Assembly: GCF_042680125.1 (NCBI RefSeq)
Contig: NZ_JBHTNY010000074.1
Direction: 5' to 3' (one strand)
Length of the DNA: 21,338 nt
From: Robinsoniella peoriensis
Lineage (GTDB): Bacteria; Bacillota; Clostridia; Lachnospirales; Lachnospiraceae
Notes under the pieces: generated by a model
The model's input: the letters and a program-made list of their open reading frames with translations, nothing else
The model's database searches: none
Told to the model about the DNA's origin: nothing
In this document: in pieces, positions 1 through 6,919 of the stretch
Layout: the number at the start of each line of letters is the position of its first letter
Numbering within the stretch: position 1 is the stretch's first letter
Made by a program: the position numbers and the translations under genes

Positions 1-57
1 ATCAACGAAGTTGGTAATGCAAGAACGGATGATAATTTGATGAATTTCTATGTGTGA
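1..57 (+). CDS. Possible C-terminal end of an upstream gene (partial)
   Basis: Frame 1 is open from the window edge and ends at TGA 55-57, giving 18 residues that end in NLMNFYV. A perfect intrinsic terminator begins 23 bases later, which is what one expects after a gene end. The peptide is too short for me to recognise a family. Eighteen open codons could occur by chance, so this rests mainly on the terminator next to it. Confidence 0.4.
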   Translation: MNEVGNARTDDNLMNFYV

Positions 58-80
58 TTTTGAAGGTATATGCATGTAAG

Positions 81-105
81 GCAGCTAAGGATAGCTGCTT
101 TTTTT
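81..105 (+). terminator. Intrinsic terminator of the upstream gene
   Basis: The arms GCAGCTA (81-87) and TAGCTGC (92-98) are perfect inverted repeats around a 4-nt loop and are followed by seven T (99-105). This closes whatever gene ends near base 57 and separates it from the kinase locus. Confidence 0.8.
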
Positions 106-210
106 GTGCGCTTTTTTATAAGCTCGAGATTAATTTATCTACGGATCAGGTGCCGTATGGGACTAATAATTATATTGTAGATTCCAAGGTAATGTATTAA
201 ACTGTAGGTG

Positions 211-335
211 ATATTAGGAGGGAACATATTAGGAGGGAACATATCAGGAGGAAACATATTAGGAGGAAATATATTAGTGGAACATATTAGGAGGAAATAT
301 ATTGGGAGGGAACATATCAGGAGGGATCATATCAG
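211..335 (+). repeat. 15-bp tandem repeat with AGGAGG in nearly every unit
   Basis: Eight consecutive units start at 211, 226, 241, 256, 271, 284, 299 and 314, and a ninth partial unit starts at 329. The consensus is ATATTAGGAGGGAAC. Variants change T to C at position 5, and GGGAAC to GGAAAC or GGAAAT. The unit at 271-283 is 13 bp and has lost AGGAGG (AGTGG instead). Most units carry a Shine-Dalgarno-like AGGAGG, or GGGAGG at 299, with no start codon at proper spacing. The array lies 85 bp upstream of the kinase start. It may be an unstable minisatellite, a multi-site binding region or an RNA element. Confidence 0.9.
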
Positions 336-365
336 AAAAGGAGGAGGTAAGAAGGGCAGGATTTA

Positions 366-394
366 TTGAAGTAATATTGAAGTAATAATATTTT
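366..394 (+). promoter_or_regulatory. Possible sigma-A promoter for the kinase gene
   Basis: TTGAAG (366-371) and TATTTT (389-394) are separated by 17 bp, giving four of six matches at the -10. If used, transcription would start near 401, leaving a leader of about 20 nt and placing the tandem repeat upstream of the promoter. The -10 match is modest in very AT-rich sequence, so this is tentative. Confidence 0.35.
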
Positions 395-419
395 AATTAC
401 CAATCGGCTCTTCTAAAAG

Positions 420-2225
420 ATGAATATTATGTGGGATAATCTATTACTGATGATGAAGCAGTTGAAAAATATGAAATTGAAGAGGAAGATTATGATTTCT
501 CTTATATTTGTCAGCGTATTTGCAATATTATGTTCAGGTATTGCTGGTATTATTATTTTTAAGGAGATTATGGTAGAAAATGCTGAAAAGTTATCGAATA
601 ACCTGGTAAAGCAAATTGCTTATAATCTGGATGAACGTATTGGGGAGTTTGAAAGTACATCATATCGAATTGTTAATTTTCAGAGTACAAAGGAGTTACT
701 GTCGCAGAAAAATATTGAAGATGATTCTGTCGAATACGTGGAGAAGAACACGAACTTTGCAGATACAATTATACAGCAGCCATCCCTTTATCAGTATTCC
801 AGGGCAGCGATTCTAGAATCAAAGTATGGAATGGTATATCGGTTTAGCAGAAGCGGAACTGAGGTACAGGATATGTCAGATGCTAAAAAGAAGCTGAATG
901 ATCTAAGGGGATTAGTGACAAAAAGCAGTCCGATTGCATGGACGGTGCTGGATGGTGAGATTGTATTTGTAAGAATGATTGTAAATGACAAGAATTTTGA
1001 GGAAAAGGGATTGCTGTGCTTTTTTATGAACCAGACCTTTTTTGACTTTATTGACAGGGGAGACGAGCTGTTATCGAATGAGAATCTTATTATTACCAAT
1101 GCCCAGTCAGCAGTATTGCAAAACTATTGCTATGATTTAGAGAATCAATCTTTACAGGGAATTGTATTTGATGAAGATAAGGATTATTTTCTCAAAAACT
1201 ACAGAGTGAGTTATGAGAATGAGGAATATCAGGTAACAAGTATTTTAAGCAGTAAGAAGCAGTGGCATGTTATAAGTCTGATAAAAGTGCGGGAACTGAT
1301 GAAGAAAGAGGAGTTTATTTTTCTGGCAGCTGCTCTAATTGCATTGGTGAGCATTGGATTTGCAGTATTATTTACCTGGATTATATCCAAAACGATTACC
1401 AGGAATTTGACACTTATGGAAGAGAATATGAAGAAGATTGAAAAGGGGGATTTTAAAGCAAGAGTCCGGCCGGTTAGCTATGACGAAATTGGTATGCTTG
1501 GATTACAGTTTAATTATATGTCTGTTCAGATTGAGAATCTGATTGACAATTTAGCAAAAGAGAAATTTGCTAAAGAAGAGGCCGAGTTTAATGCACTTCA
1601 GGCACAGATTAATCCCCATTTTCTTTACAATACGCTGGGATCTGTGAAATGGCTTGCTCACAAGAAAAATGATCCGGAAGTGGAGAAAATGGTGGATTCT
1701 GTAATATCCCTTATGCGTTTTGCCATAAAAAAGACAGATGCTTTCATTACGGTAGAAGAAGAAGTAAACTACATTCACCAGTATATATTTTTACAAAAGG
1801 CGAAATATGGAGATGCTTTTCAAGTTGTTTATGAAGTGGATCCTCTTGCAAAGGAATTTAAGATGCTGGGGTTTATATTGCAGCCATTAGTAGAAAACTC
1901 TATTTATCACGGGATTGACATGTCTACGGGTGAGGGAGAAATAAGGATAAAGGTATCAGCAGAGGATCATTCTTTAGTCTTAAGGATTGAGGATAATGGA
2001 GTAGGATTCTCAGAAGAAAGGCTGGATGAGATTTTGCATAAAGAGAAAAAGTATAAGGGTTTTAATAGTATAGGTATCAAAATTGTAATGGAAAGATTAT
2101 CTGCATATTACAAAAATGCTTATGATTTCCGAATTACTAGTGAAGAAGGAGAAGGAACGAAGATTGAAATCAGACTGCCATTGTATCAGGAAACGAAGGA
2201 GGTAGAGCTTTATGAGCAGTTATAA
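420..2225 (+). CDS. YesM-type sensor histidine kinase
   Basis: Membrane sensor kinase of the LytS/YesM class, expected to sense an extracellular sugar signal and phosphorylate the response regulator encoded next. A first membrane helix spans about residues 26-48, an extracellular Cache-like region about 50-295, a second helix about 302-325, and a HAMP linker about 325-378. The His_kinase motif NPHFLYNTL places the phosphoacceptor at His400. The ATPase part shows the N-box Asn493 (PLVENSIYHG), the G1 box DNGVGF at 525-530 and a later G2-like GFNSIGIKIV. At 601 aa the length is normal for the family. The start is uncertain: ATG 420 has no clear ribosome site, while ATG 492 has GAGGAAG before it but would remove the basic LKRK segment common in the family. 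The gene overlaps the regulator gene by 14 bp, so the two are translated together. Confidence 0.93.
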   Translation: MNIMWDNLLLMMKQLKNMKLKRKIMISLIFVSVFAILCSGIAGIIIFKEIMVENAEKLSNNLVKQIAYNLDERIGEFESTSYRIVNFQSTKELLSQKNIEDDSVEYVEKNTNFADTIIQQPSLYQYSRAAILESKYGMVYRFSRSGTEVQDMSDAKKKLNDLRGLVTKSSPIAWTVLDGEIVFVRMIVNDKNFEEKGLLCFFMNQTFFDFIDRGDELLSNENLIITNAQSAVLQNYCYDLENQSLQGIVFDEDKDYFLKNYRVSYENEEYQVTSILSSKKQWHVISLIKVRELMKKEEFIFLAAALIALVSIGFAVLFTWIISKTITRNLTLMEENMKKIEKGDFKARVRPVSYDEIGMLGLQFNYMSVQIENLIDNLAKEKFAKEEAEFNALQAQINPHFLYNTLGSVKWLAHKKNDPEVEKMVDSVISLMRFAIKKTDAFITVEEEVNYIHQYIFLQKAKYGDAFQVVYEVDPLAKEFKMLGFILQPLVENSIYHGIDMSTGEGEIRIKVSAEDHSLVLRIEDNGVGFSEERLDEILHKEKKYKGFNSIGIKIVMERLSAYYKNAYDFRITSEEGEGTKIEIRLPLYQETKEVELYEQL

Positions 2226-3765
2226 AGTACTAATCGTTGACGATGATCAAAATTTCAGATATGCAGCGAAAGAAATGATACCCTGGAAAAAGTATAATTT
2301 TGTTATTTCAGCGGAAGCTGTAAATGGAAAACAGGCATTGGAGCTCATGCATCAGGAGATATTTCATTTGGTTGTTACTGATATGAGTATGCCGCTTATA
2401 AATGGGGTAGAGCTTATCCGAATAGCTAAACAAGAATATCCGGACGTGTTGTTTGTAGCATTAAGTGCTTACGATGATTTTGAATTTGTGAAAGAATCTC
2501 TAAAATGCGGTGCTGAAGATTATATTTTGAAATATGATATGGAGGAAGAGAAAACCGAGCAGGTGATTATGGAAATGAAAAATAAATTGCTGCACATGCA
2601 GAAGTCGAAAGCGCATCAGCAGTTTATAATGCAAAAAGAAAACTTTTTTATTGAAGGATTCCTGAAAAGTATTGTGGAAGGAAAGGAGTATTCCAGGGAA
2701 CAGTTAAGGACATGTATGGAGCTTTTAGAAATTGGAAGTGAAGTGCAAATCAGTGTTATAATTATTGAAACAAACCGGGACATGGGGAAAGATACGATTA
2801 ATACTTTAAAAATAATCAGGCCGAAGCGTTTAGCGTTTTGTCCGATAGATGAATGCAGATGTTTTTTAATATATGACTTTGGCATTTGTAAAAGTATGAG
2901 TGAGGTGCATGAGAAAAAGCAGAAATTTATGATGGATATCTATCATCACTTAAAGGATAAGGGATATCAGGAAGTTACATTGGGGGTAAGTGATTTTTGC
3001 TACAGATGGGATGGAATAAAGCTGGCTTATAAACAGGCAGAATCGGCATTTGCAAGAAGTGTTTACATGGGGAAAGATCAGATTTATGATTACGGGTCTC
3101 TGGGTACAGTTATAGAATCGTCTGTAGTGAAGGTGAGTTATGAGTCTCTGCAATATGCAGTTTTTCATCAGGACATGGAAGGACTTACAGTAGAATTACA
3201 CCATTTGGGAGAGCAGATATTGCGTGAGCAGCCAGCGGTGGAGTATTTGAATAAACTGTTGCAGGATGTCTATATCTTTATTTATACGGAGGTCTTGAAA
3301 AAGAAATCAATTAAGAGAATATCTGCGGGTGATTTGGACGGATTAAAAGAATCTTTGGAGAATGAAAACAGCTTCCTTGGTAAAATGGAGGCACTGAATA
3401 ATTACTTACGACCGGTTTACGCAGTCATGATGGCTGGAAAAAAGGCTTATAGCAAAGATATTACCCGTGCGATTACATACATACGGGAACATTTTAAAGA
3501 AGATATTAATTTGAGGGAGGTAGCTGGTTATATTGGACTCAGCGAAAATTATTTATCTAATTTGTTTAAGAAGGAGACGGGAGAAAATATGGTGACATAT
3601 ATGAATCGATGCCGGATTGAACTTGCCAAAGAGCTGATTACAAATACAGGTATGAAAGTATATGAGATTGCAGAGGAAGTCGGTTTCAAAAATACTACAT
3701 ATTTCTCCACGATCTTTAAGAAAATGACTCATATGACGGTGCAGGAGTTTAAAAACCATAAATAG
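2212..3765 (+). CDS. YesN-type response regulator, REC plus AraC DNA-binding domain
   Basis: Cytoplasmic transcription regulator partnered with the preceding kinase. The receiver domain (about residues 1-120) has acidic residues 10-12, phosphoacceptor Asp57 (VTDMSMP), switch Ser85 (ALSAYDDF) and Lys107. A middle region of about 290 residues, typical of YesN-like proteins, separates it from a C-terminal AraC/HTH_18 domain (about 415-517) with two helix-turn-helices and the signature EVGFKNTTYFSTIFKKMT. The ATG at 2212 follows AAGGAGG (2196-2202), which fixes the start inside the kinase gene. By position and by analogy with B. subtilis yesMN it probably activates the downstream sugar importer genes. 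Its DNA target is not known. Confidence 0.94.
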   Translation: MSSYKVLIVDDDQNFRYAAKEMIPWKKYNFVISAEAVNGKQALELMHQEIFHLVVTDMSMPLINGVELIRIAKQEYPDVLFVALSAYDDFEFVKESLKCGAEDYILKYDMEEEKTEQVIMEMKNKLLHMQKSKAHQQFIMQKENFFIEGFLKSIVEGKEYSREQLRTCMELLEIGSEVQISVIIIETNRDMGKDTINTLKIIRPKRLAFCPIDECRCFLIYDFGICKSMSEVHEKKQKFMMDIYHHLKDKGYQEVTLGVSDFCYRWDGIKLAYKQAESAFARSVYMGKDQIYDYGSLGTVIESSVVKVSYESLQYAVFHQDMEGLTVELHHLGEQILREQPAVEYLNKLLQDVYIFIYTEVLKKKSIKRISAGDLDGLKESLENENSFLGKMEALNNYLRPVYAVMMAGKKAYSKDITRAITYIREHFKEDINLREVAGYIGLSENYLSNLFKKETGENMVTYMNRCRIELAKELITNTGMKVYEIAEEVGFKNTTYFSTIFKKMTHMTVQEFKNHK

Positions 3766-3789
3766 TGAATGAAATGGATAATTTGTTAA

Positions 3790-3819
3790 TTGTTCCGCTG
3801 CCGTTACAGGACTTACAAT
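3790..3819 (+). promoter_or_regulatory. Possible promoter before the binding-protein gene
   Basis: TTGTTC (3790-3795) and TACAAT (3814-3819, five of six matches) are 18 bp apart, inside the 86-bp gap between the regulator and the binding-protein gene. A weak -35 with a good -10 would suit an activator-dependent promoter for the importer. Read-through from the kinase promoter is equally possible. Confidence 0.35.
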
Positions 3820-3851
3820 ATACCTATCAAAAGGAACAGGAGGAATTGAAA

Positions 3852-5150
3852 ATGAAGAGGGTTTTAGCAACGGTTATTGTAGGTACATTGCTGGCTGGAT
3901 TGTGTACGGGCTGCGCTGGGGCACAAAATGAAGCAAAGGCGGGGAATAAAGAGGATAAAAATGTTACGATTACCTGGATGAAAAATACGGGGCAGGATAC
4001 AGATACACAATGGGAAGATGAAATGGCAAAGAAGTTTATGGAAGAGAATCCGAATATTAAGGTGGATATCCAGAGGCTGGCATTTGATAATTATGTGACA
4101 TCCGTACAGACGAAAATCGCAAGCGGCGATGCACCGGACCTTATGTATGTGGAGGGGGATTTATTAAAGTCTTTTGCAAAGAACGGATACCTTACGGATC
4201 TTTCTAACGAAGAGTTTATGAAGAACTTTGATAAGAAGGATCTTGCAAGCCTTACGGTAGATGATAAGATAATGGCAGTATCTAACTCCTTTGGTACGAT
4301 GTGCGTGACCTATGACAAAGATTTGTTCAAACAGGCAGGAATTCAAGAGGTGCCCAAAACAATTGATGAATTTGATGCCGCCTGCCAGAAGCTGCAGTCA
4401 GCCGGTATTGTACCTATTGCCAATGGATTTAAAGAGTCCTGGTGCATTTCGGGGAATTTGCAGACGGATTATATTACCTCGGTATTGGCTCAGGATGAAA
4501 ATGCGATTATTGATGTGATCAGCAGACAGAAAAAATTTGTGGACAGTGATCTTTGGAGAGATGAATTTCAGCGTTTTACAGATCGTTTCCAATATACGAA
4601 TGATGATCCGTTTGGTACAGACTGGAATGGTGCCGGTGATTTAATGGCAACTGGAAAAGCGGCAATGATTTTGTGCGGAAACTGGGCTGTTACACATGTG
4701 CAGGGAAAGAATCCGGATGTTAACCTTGGGATCTTTGCCATGCCTTACAGCAATGAGGCAGATGATACGGTTATGGTCATTCAGTCCGCAGCATCCGGAT
4801 CGGGTGTTTACAGCGATTCACCGAATAAAGAGGAAGCCCTTAAATTTCTTGCGTATATTTCATCTCCGGAAGCGGCGACCAGAGGATCGGAACTATCTCA
4901 CACTCCAACGATTGTGAAGGGAGCAAAAGCACCGGAGGATGATCCTGCATTACAGGATATCAATGCTTATGTGGAAAGCGGCAAGACGTTCAGTCAGGGG
5001 TCTATTGACCATAATTTCCCAAATGAATACAGAACGGCACTTGAAACACTGGTTTCTAAACACTTGCTGTCGGAAGAGAAGGATGTCGAGGCATTATTGA
5101 AGAACCTGGATGAAGAGTTTGACCGTATCGCAGGGGCTGAAGGTAAATAG
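3852..5150 (+). CDS. Sugar-binding lipoprotein of an ABC importer (CUT1 type)
   Basis: Extracellular solute-binding protein of family 1, anchored to the membrane by lipid and presenting sugars to the two permeases that follow. I start it at ATG 3852 because AGGAGG (3838-3843) lies 8 nt before it and a lipoprotein signal (MKRVLATVIVGTLLAGLCTGC) begins there. The reading frame itself is open from 3765. The predicted lipidated residue is Cys21; the -3 position is Cys rather than the usual Leu. The mature protein has features common in the family, such as ITWMKNTG near the N-terminus, ASGDAPDLMYVEGD and the Trp-rich GTDWNGAGDLMATGKAAMILCGNW. The 432-aa length is typical. The substrate cannot be read directly. 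The nearby rhamnosidase suggests rhamnose-containing oligosaccharides. Confidence 0.93.
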   Translation: MKRVLATVIVGTLLAGLCTGCAGAQNEAKAGNKEDKNVTITWMKNTGQDTDTQWEDEMAKKFMEENPNIKVDIQRLAFDNYVTSVQTKIASGDAPDLMYVEGDLLKSFAKNGYLTDLSNEEFMKNFDKKDLASLTVDDKIMAVSNSFGTMCVTYDKDLFKQAGIQEVPKTIDEFDAACQKLQSAGIVPIANGFKESWCISGNLQTDYITSVLAQDENAIIDVISRQKKFVDSDLWRDEFQRFTDRFQYTNDDPFGTDWNGAGDLMATGKAAMILCGNWAVTHVQGKNPDVNLGIFAMPYSNEADDTVMVIQSAASGSGVYSDSPNKEEALKFLAYISSPEAATRGSELSHTPTIVKGAKAPEDDPALQDINAYVESGKTFSQGSIDHNFPNEYRTALETLVSKHLLSEEKDVEALLKNLDEEFDRIAGAEGK

Positions 5151-5163
5151 AATAATTCCAGTA

Positions 5164-5192
5164 TTCCACATCCCGGTATTTGGGATGTGGGA
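5164..5192 (+). promoter_or_regulatory. Hairpin between binding-protein and permease genes
   Basis: CCACATCCC (5166-5174) pairs perfectly with GGGATGTGG (5182-5190), extended by a T-G wobble and a T-A pair, with a 7-nt loop. No T-tract follows, so it is unlikely to be a strong terminator. Such hairpins in importer operons are known to protect the upstream message from 3' exonucleases or to cause partial termination, keeping binding protein above permease levels. The permease start codon lies 18 nt after the stem. Confidence 0.75.
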
Positions 5193-5209
5193 ACAGAAAG
5201 GATGAGGAA

Positions 5210-6052
5210 ATGAAATCGAACAAGAGTTATCTTCTATTTGCATTGCCGTCTGCCATTCTATTTATTTTTGCTATTGTAATTCCTTTTATTATGGGGATTA
5301 ATATTGCGTTTACGGATTGGGATGGCATTTCTCAAACATACAATTATAATGGCTTGCAGAATTTCAAGACGTTTTTTACAGATAAAAGTGTACTGCAGCC
5401 AATTAAGAATACTTTCATTTATGGGATTGGTTACACCGGACTGAATAATATTTTATCTTTAATATTGGCATTATTATTGAACAGATGGATTAAAGGAAGT
5501 AAGGTTTTAAAGACGGTGTTCTTTATTCCGATGGTACTCAGCTCTGTGCTGGCTGCATTTGTATGGGGATTTATTTACAAAGATGTATTTTCGGCAGTAT
5601 TTGGGATACATAGTTTGTTAGGAAATCCGTCTACGGTAATTTCAGGGATCATCGTGATTGCACTTTGGAATGCAGTTGGATCTAATCTGATTATTTATAT
5701 GGCTGGGCTGGATAACATCCCGGATATGTATTATGAAGCATCGGCGATAGATGGTGCAACTTTATGGCAGCAATTCCGGTATGTGACTCTGCCCATGCTG
5801 ATTCCTACATTTACGATCTGCATTACGTTAACATTTACTACCGCCCTTCGTGAATTTGGTACAGTAATGGCTGCAACCGGGGGAGGTCCGGCAGGGTCTT
5901 CCGAAACACTGGCTATTTATATATATAAAAATCTGTTCTCTTTCCAAAAAGCAGGATATGGGCAGGCAGTATCTTTTGTTTTCATGGTGATGCTGGCTCT
6001 CATCGGGACGCTTATGCTGAGATTCTTCAGAAGAAGAGAGGTGGAGTACTAA
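5210..6052 (+). CDS. Sugar ABC transporter permease, MalF/YesP-like
   Basis: Integral membrane subunit of the importer served by the lipoprotein encoded before it. Six membrane helices are visible: about residues 10-30 and 65-90, then further segments to the C-terminus. The cytoplasmic EAA loop reads EASAIDGATLWQQFRYVTLP, the contact site for the ABC ATPase. I place the start at ATG 5210, with the purine-rich AGAAAGGATGAGG before it. A TTG-started extension from 5180 would lie in the hairpin and is not credible. The resulting 280 aa is normal for CUT1 permeases. It sits 1 bp before the second permease gene. No ATPase gene accompanies it, so a shared MsmX-type ATPase is inferred. Confidence 0.93.
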   Translation: MKSNKSYLLFALPSAILFIFAIVIPFIMGINIAFTDWDGISQTYNYNGLQNFKTFFTDKSVLQPIKNTFIYGIGYTGLNNILSLILALLLNRWIKGSKVLKTVFFIPMVLSSVLAAFVWGFIYKDVFSAVFGIHSLLGNPSTVISGIIVIALWNAVGSNLIIYMAGLDNIPDMYYEASAIDGATLWQQFRYVTLPMLIPTFTICITLTFTTALREFGTVMAATGGGPAGSSETLAIYIYKNLFSFQKAGYGQAVSFVFMVMLALIGTLMLRFFRRREVEY

Positions 6053-6053
6053 G

Positions 6054-6887
6054 ATGAGAAAAAAATTCACACCTGGTGTAATTGTTGCTAACATTGCTGT
6101 ATATTTGCTGGCAGTTGTCTTTCTGGCTCCATTTCTGATCAGCATTCTTTTATCTTTTAAGACCCCACAAGAAACAACCGGCAATGTTCTGGGGCTTCCA
6201 AAGATATTGCATTTTGAAAATTTTGCCCAGGCAGCGGAACAGGCTAAAATTGCTCAAAGCTTCTTAAACAGTATCATTATTACAGTGGGGACGGTTGCAC
6301 TTATTGTATTATGCGCATCTACTGCGGGATATGCAATCGGCAGGTTCTATCATAAACGTTCCATGAAAATCTATGAAATGGTATTAATGGCATCTATGAT
6401 GCTTCCCTTTCAGACCGTAATGATTCCGATTTATAAAATGTTCAAATCACTGGGGATGCTCAATACCCATATGGGAGTTATGATTATTGTTGCCGCAGTA
6501 AATCTTCCTTTTGCAGTGATGCTTTATACAGGATTCGTAAAAGCACTTCCGGTGGAATTGGAGGAGGCAGCGAAAATGGAGGGGTGTACTGGAGGAAAAA
6601 TTTTCTGGAGTATTATATTTCCTCTTTTAAAACCCATTACCTTTACCATTGCAACGCTGATGACACTTTGGACCTGGAATGAATTTAATGTATCGCTGTT
6701 GGTTTTGCAAAAAGATACGGTGAAAACAATTCCGATACAGCAGTATGTTTTCTTTGGTCAGTATTCATCAAATTATAATCTGGCTTTTGCAGCCGCGGTA
6801 TTATCTATGATCCCGGTGGTTCTTTTCTTTATTTTTGCTCAAAAATATATTGTAAAGGGATTAGTAGATGGTGCAGTCAAAGGCTAG
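6054..6887 (+). CDS. Sugar ABC transporter permease, MalG/YesQ-like
   Basis: Second membrane subunit of the importer, 277 aa, forming a heterodimer with the preceding permease. A first helix (about residues 10-32, NIAVYLLAVVFLAPFLISILL) is followed by the family's short periplasmic-side segment and five more helices. The EAA loop reads EEAAKMEGCTGGKIFWSIIFP. The C-terminus ends QKYIVKGLVDGAVKG, a common ending for MalG-like proteins. ATG 6054 has GAGGTGG (6038-6044) upstream within the previous gene, and only one base separates the two genes, so they are co-translated. Sugar specificity is not visible. Confidence 0.94.
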   Translation: MRKKFTPGVIVANIAVYLLAVVFLAPFLISILLSFKTPQETTGNVLGLPKILHFENFAQAAEQAKIAQSFLNSIIITVGTVALIVLCASTAGYAIGRFYHKRSMKIYEMVLMASMMLPFQTVMIPIYKMFKSLGMLNTHMGVMIIVAAVNLPFAVMLYTGFVKALPVELEEAAKMEGCTGGKIFWSIIFPLLKPITFTIATLMTLWTWNEFNVSLLVLQKDTVKTIPIQQYVFFGQYSSNYNLAFAAAVLSMIPVVLFFIFAQKYIVKGLVDGAVKG

Positions 6888-6919
6888 ACCTTAATATATA
6901 GAAGAAAGATGGTAGAACT

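Larger units (their letters stand above)
106..419. other. Intergenic region before the kinase gene
   Basis: This gene-free stretch contains the 15-bp tandem repeat (211-335), a purine-rich patch with another GGAGGAGG near 340-348, and a possible promoter at 366-394. I see no tRNA, riboswitch or convincing protein gene. A GTG-started frame at 208-369 runs through the repeats and encodes a low-complexity Ile-Leu-Gly-Gly-Asn-like pentapeptide repeat. I read it as a by-product of the 15-bp period. Confidence 0.6.

Noticed and set aside
106..210. Riboswitch or T-box before the kinase gene
   Set aside because: I looked for conserved cores and stems and found none beyond the upstream terminator and the tandem repeat.
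3765..3851. Upstream extension of the sugar-binding protein reading frame
   Set aside because: It adds 29 residues before a clear lipoprotein signal, and AGGAGG lies just before ATG 3852. The extension would spoil the signal peptide.
5180..5209. TTG-started extension of the first permease
   Set aside because: It overlaps the hairpin stem, and ATG 5210 gives a normal permease N-terminus.
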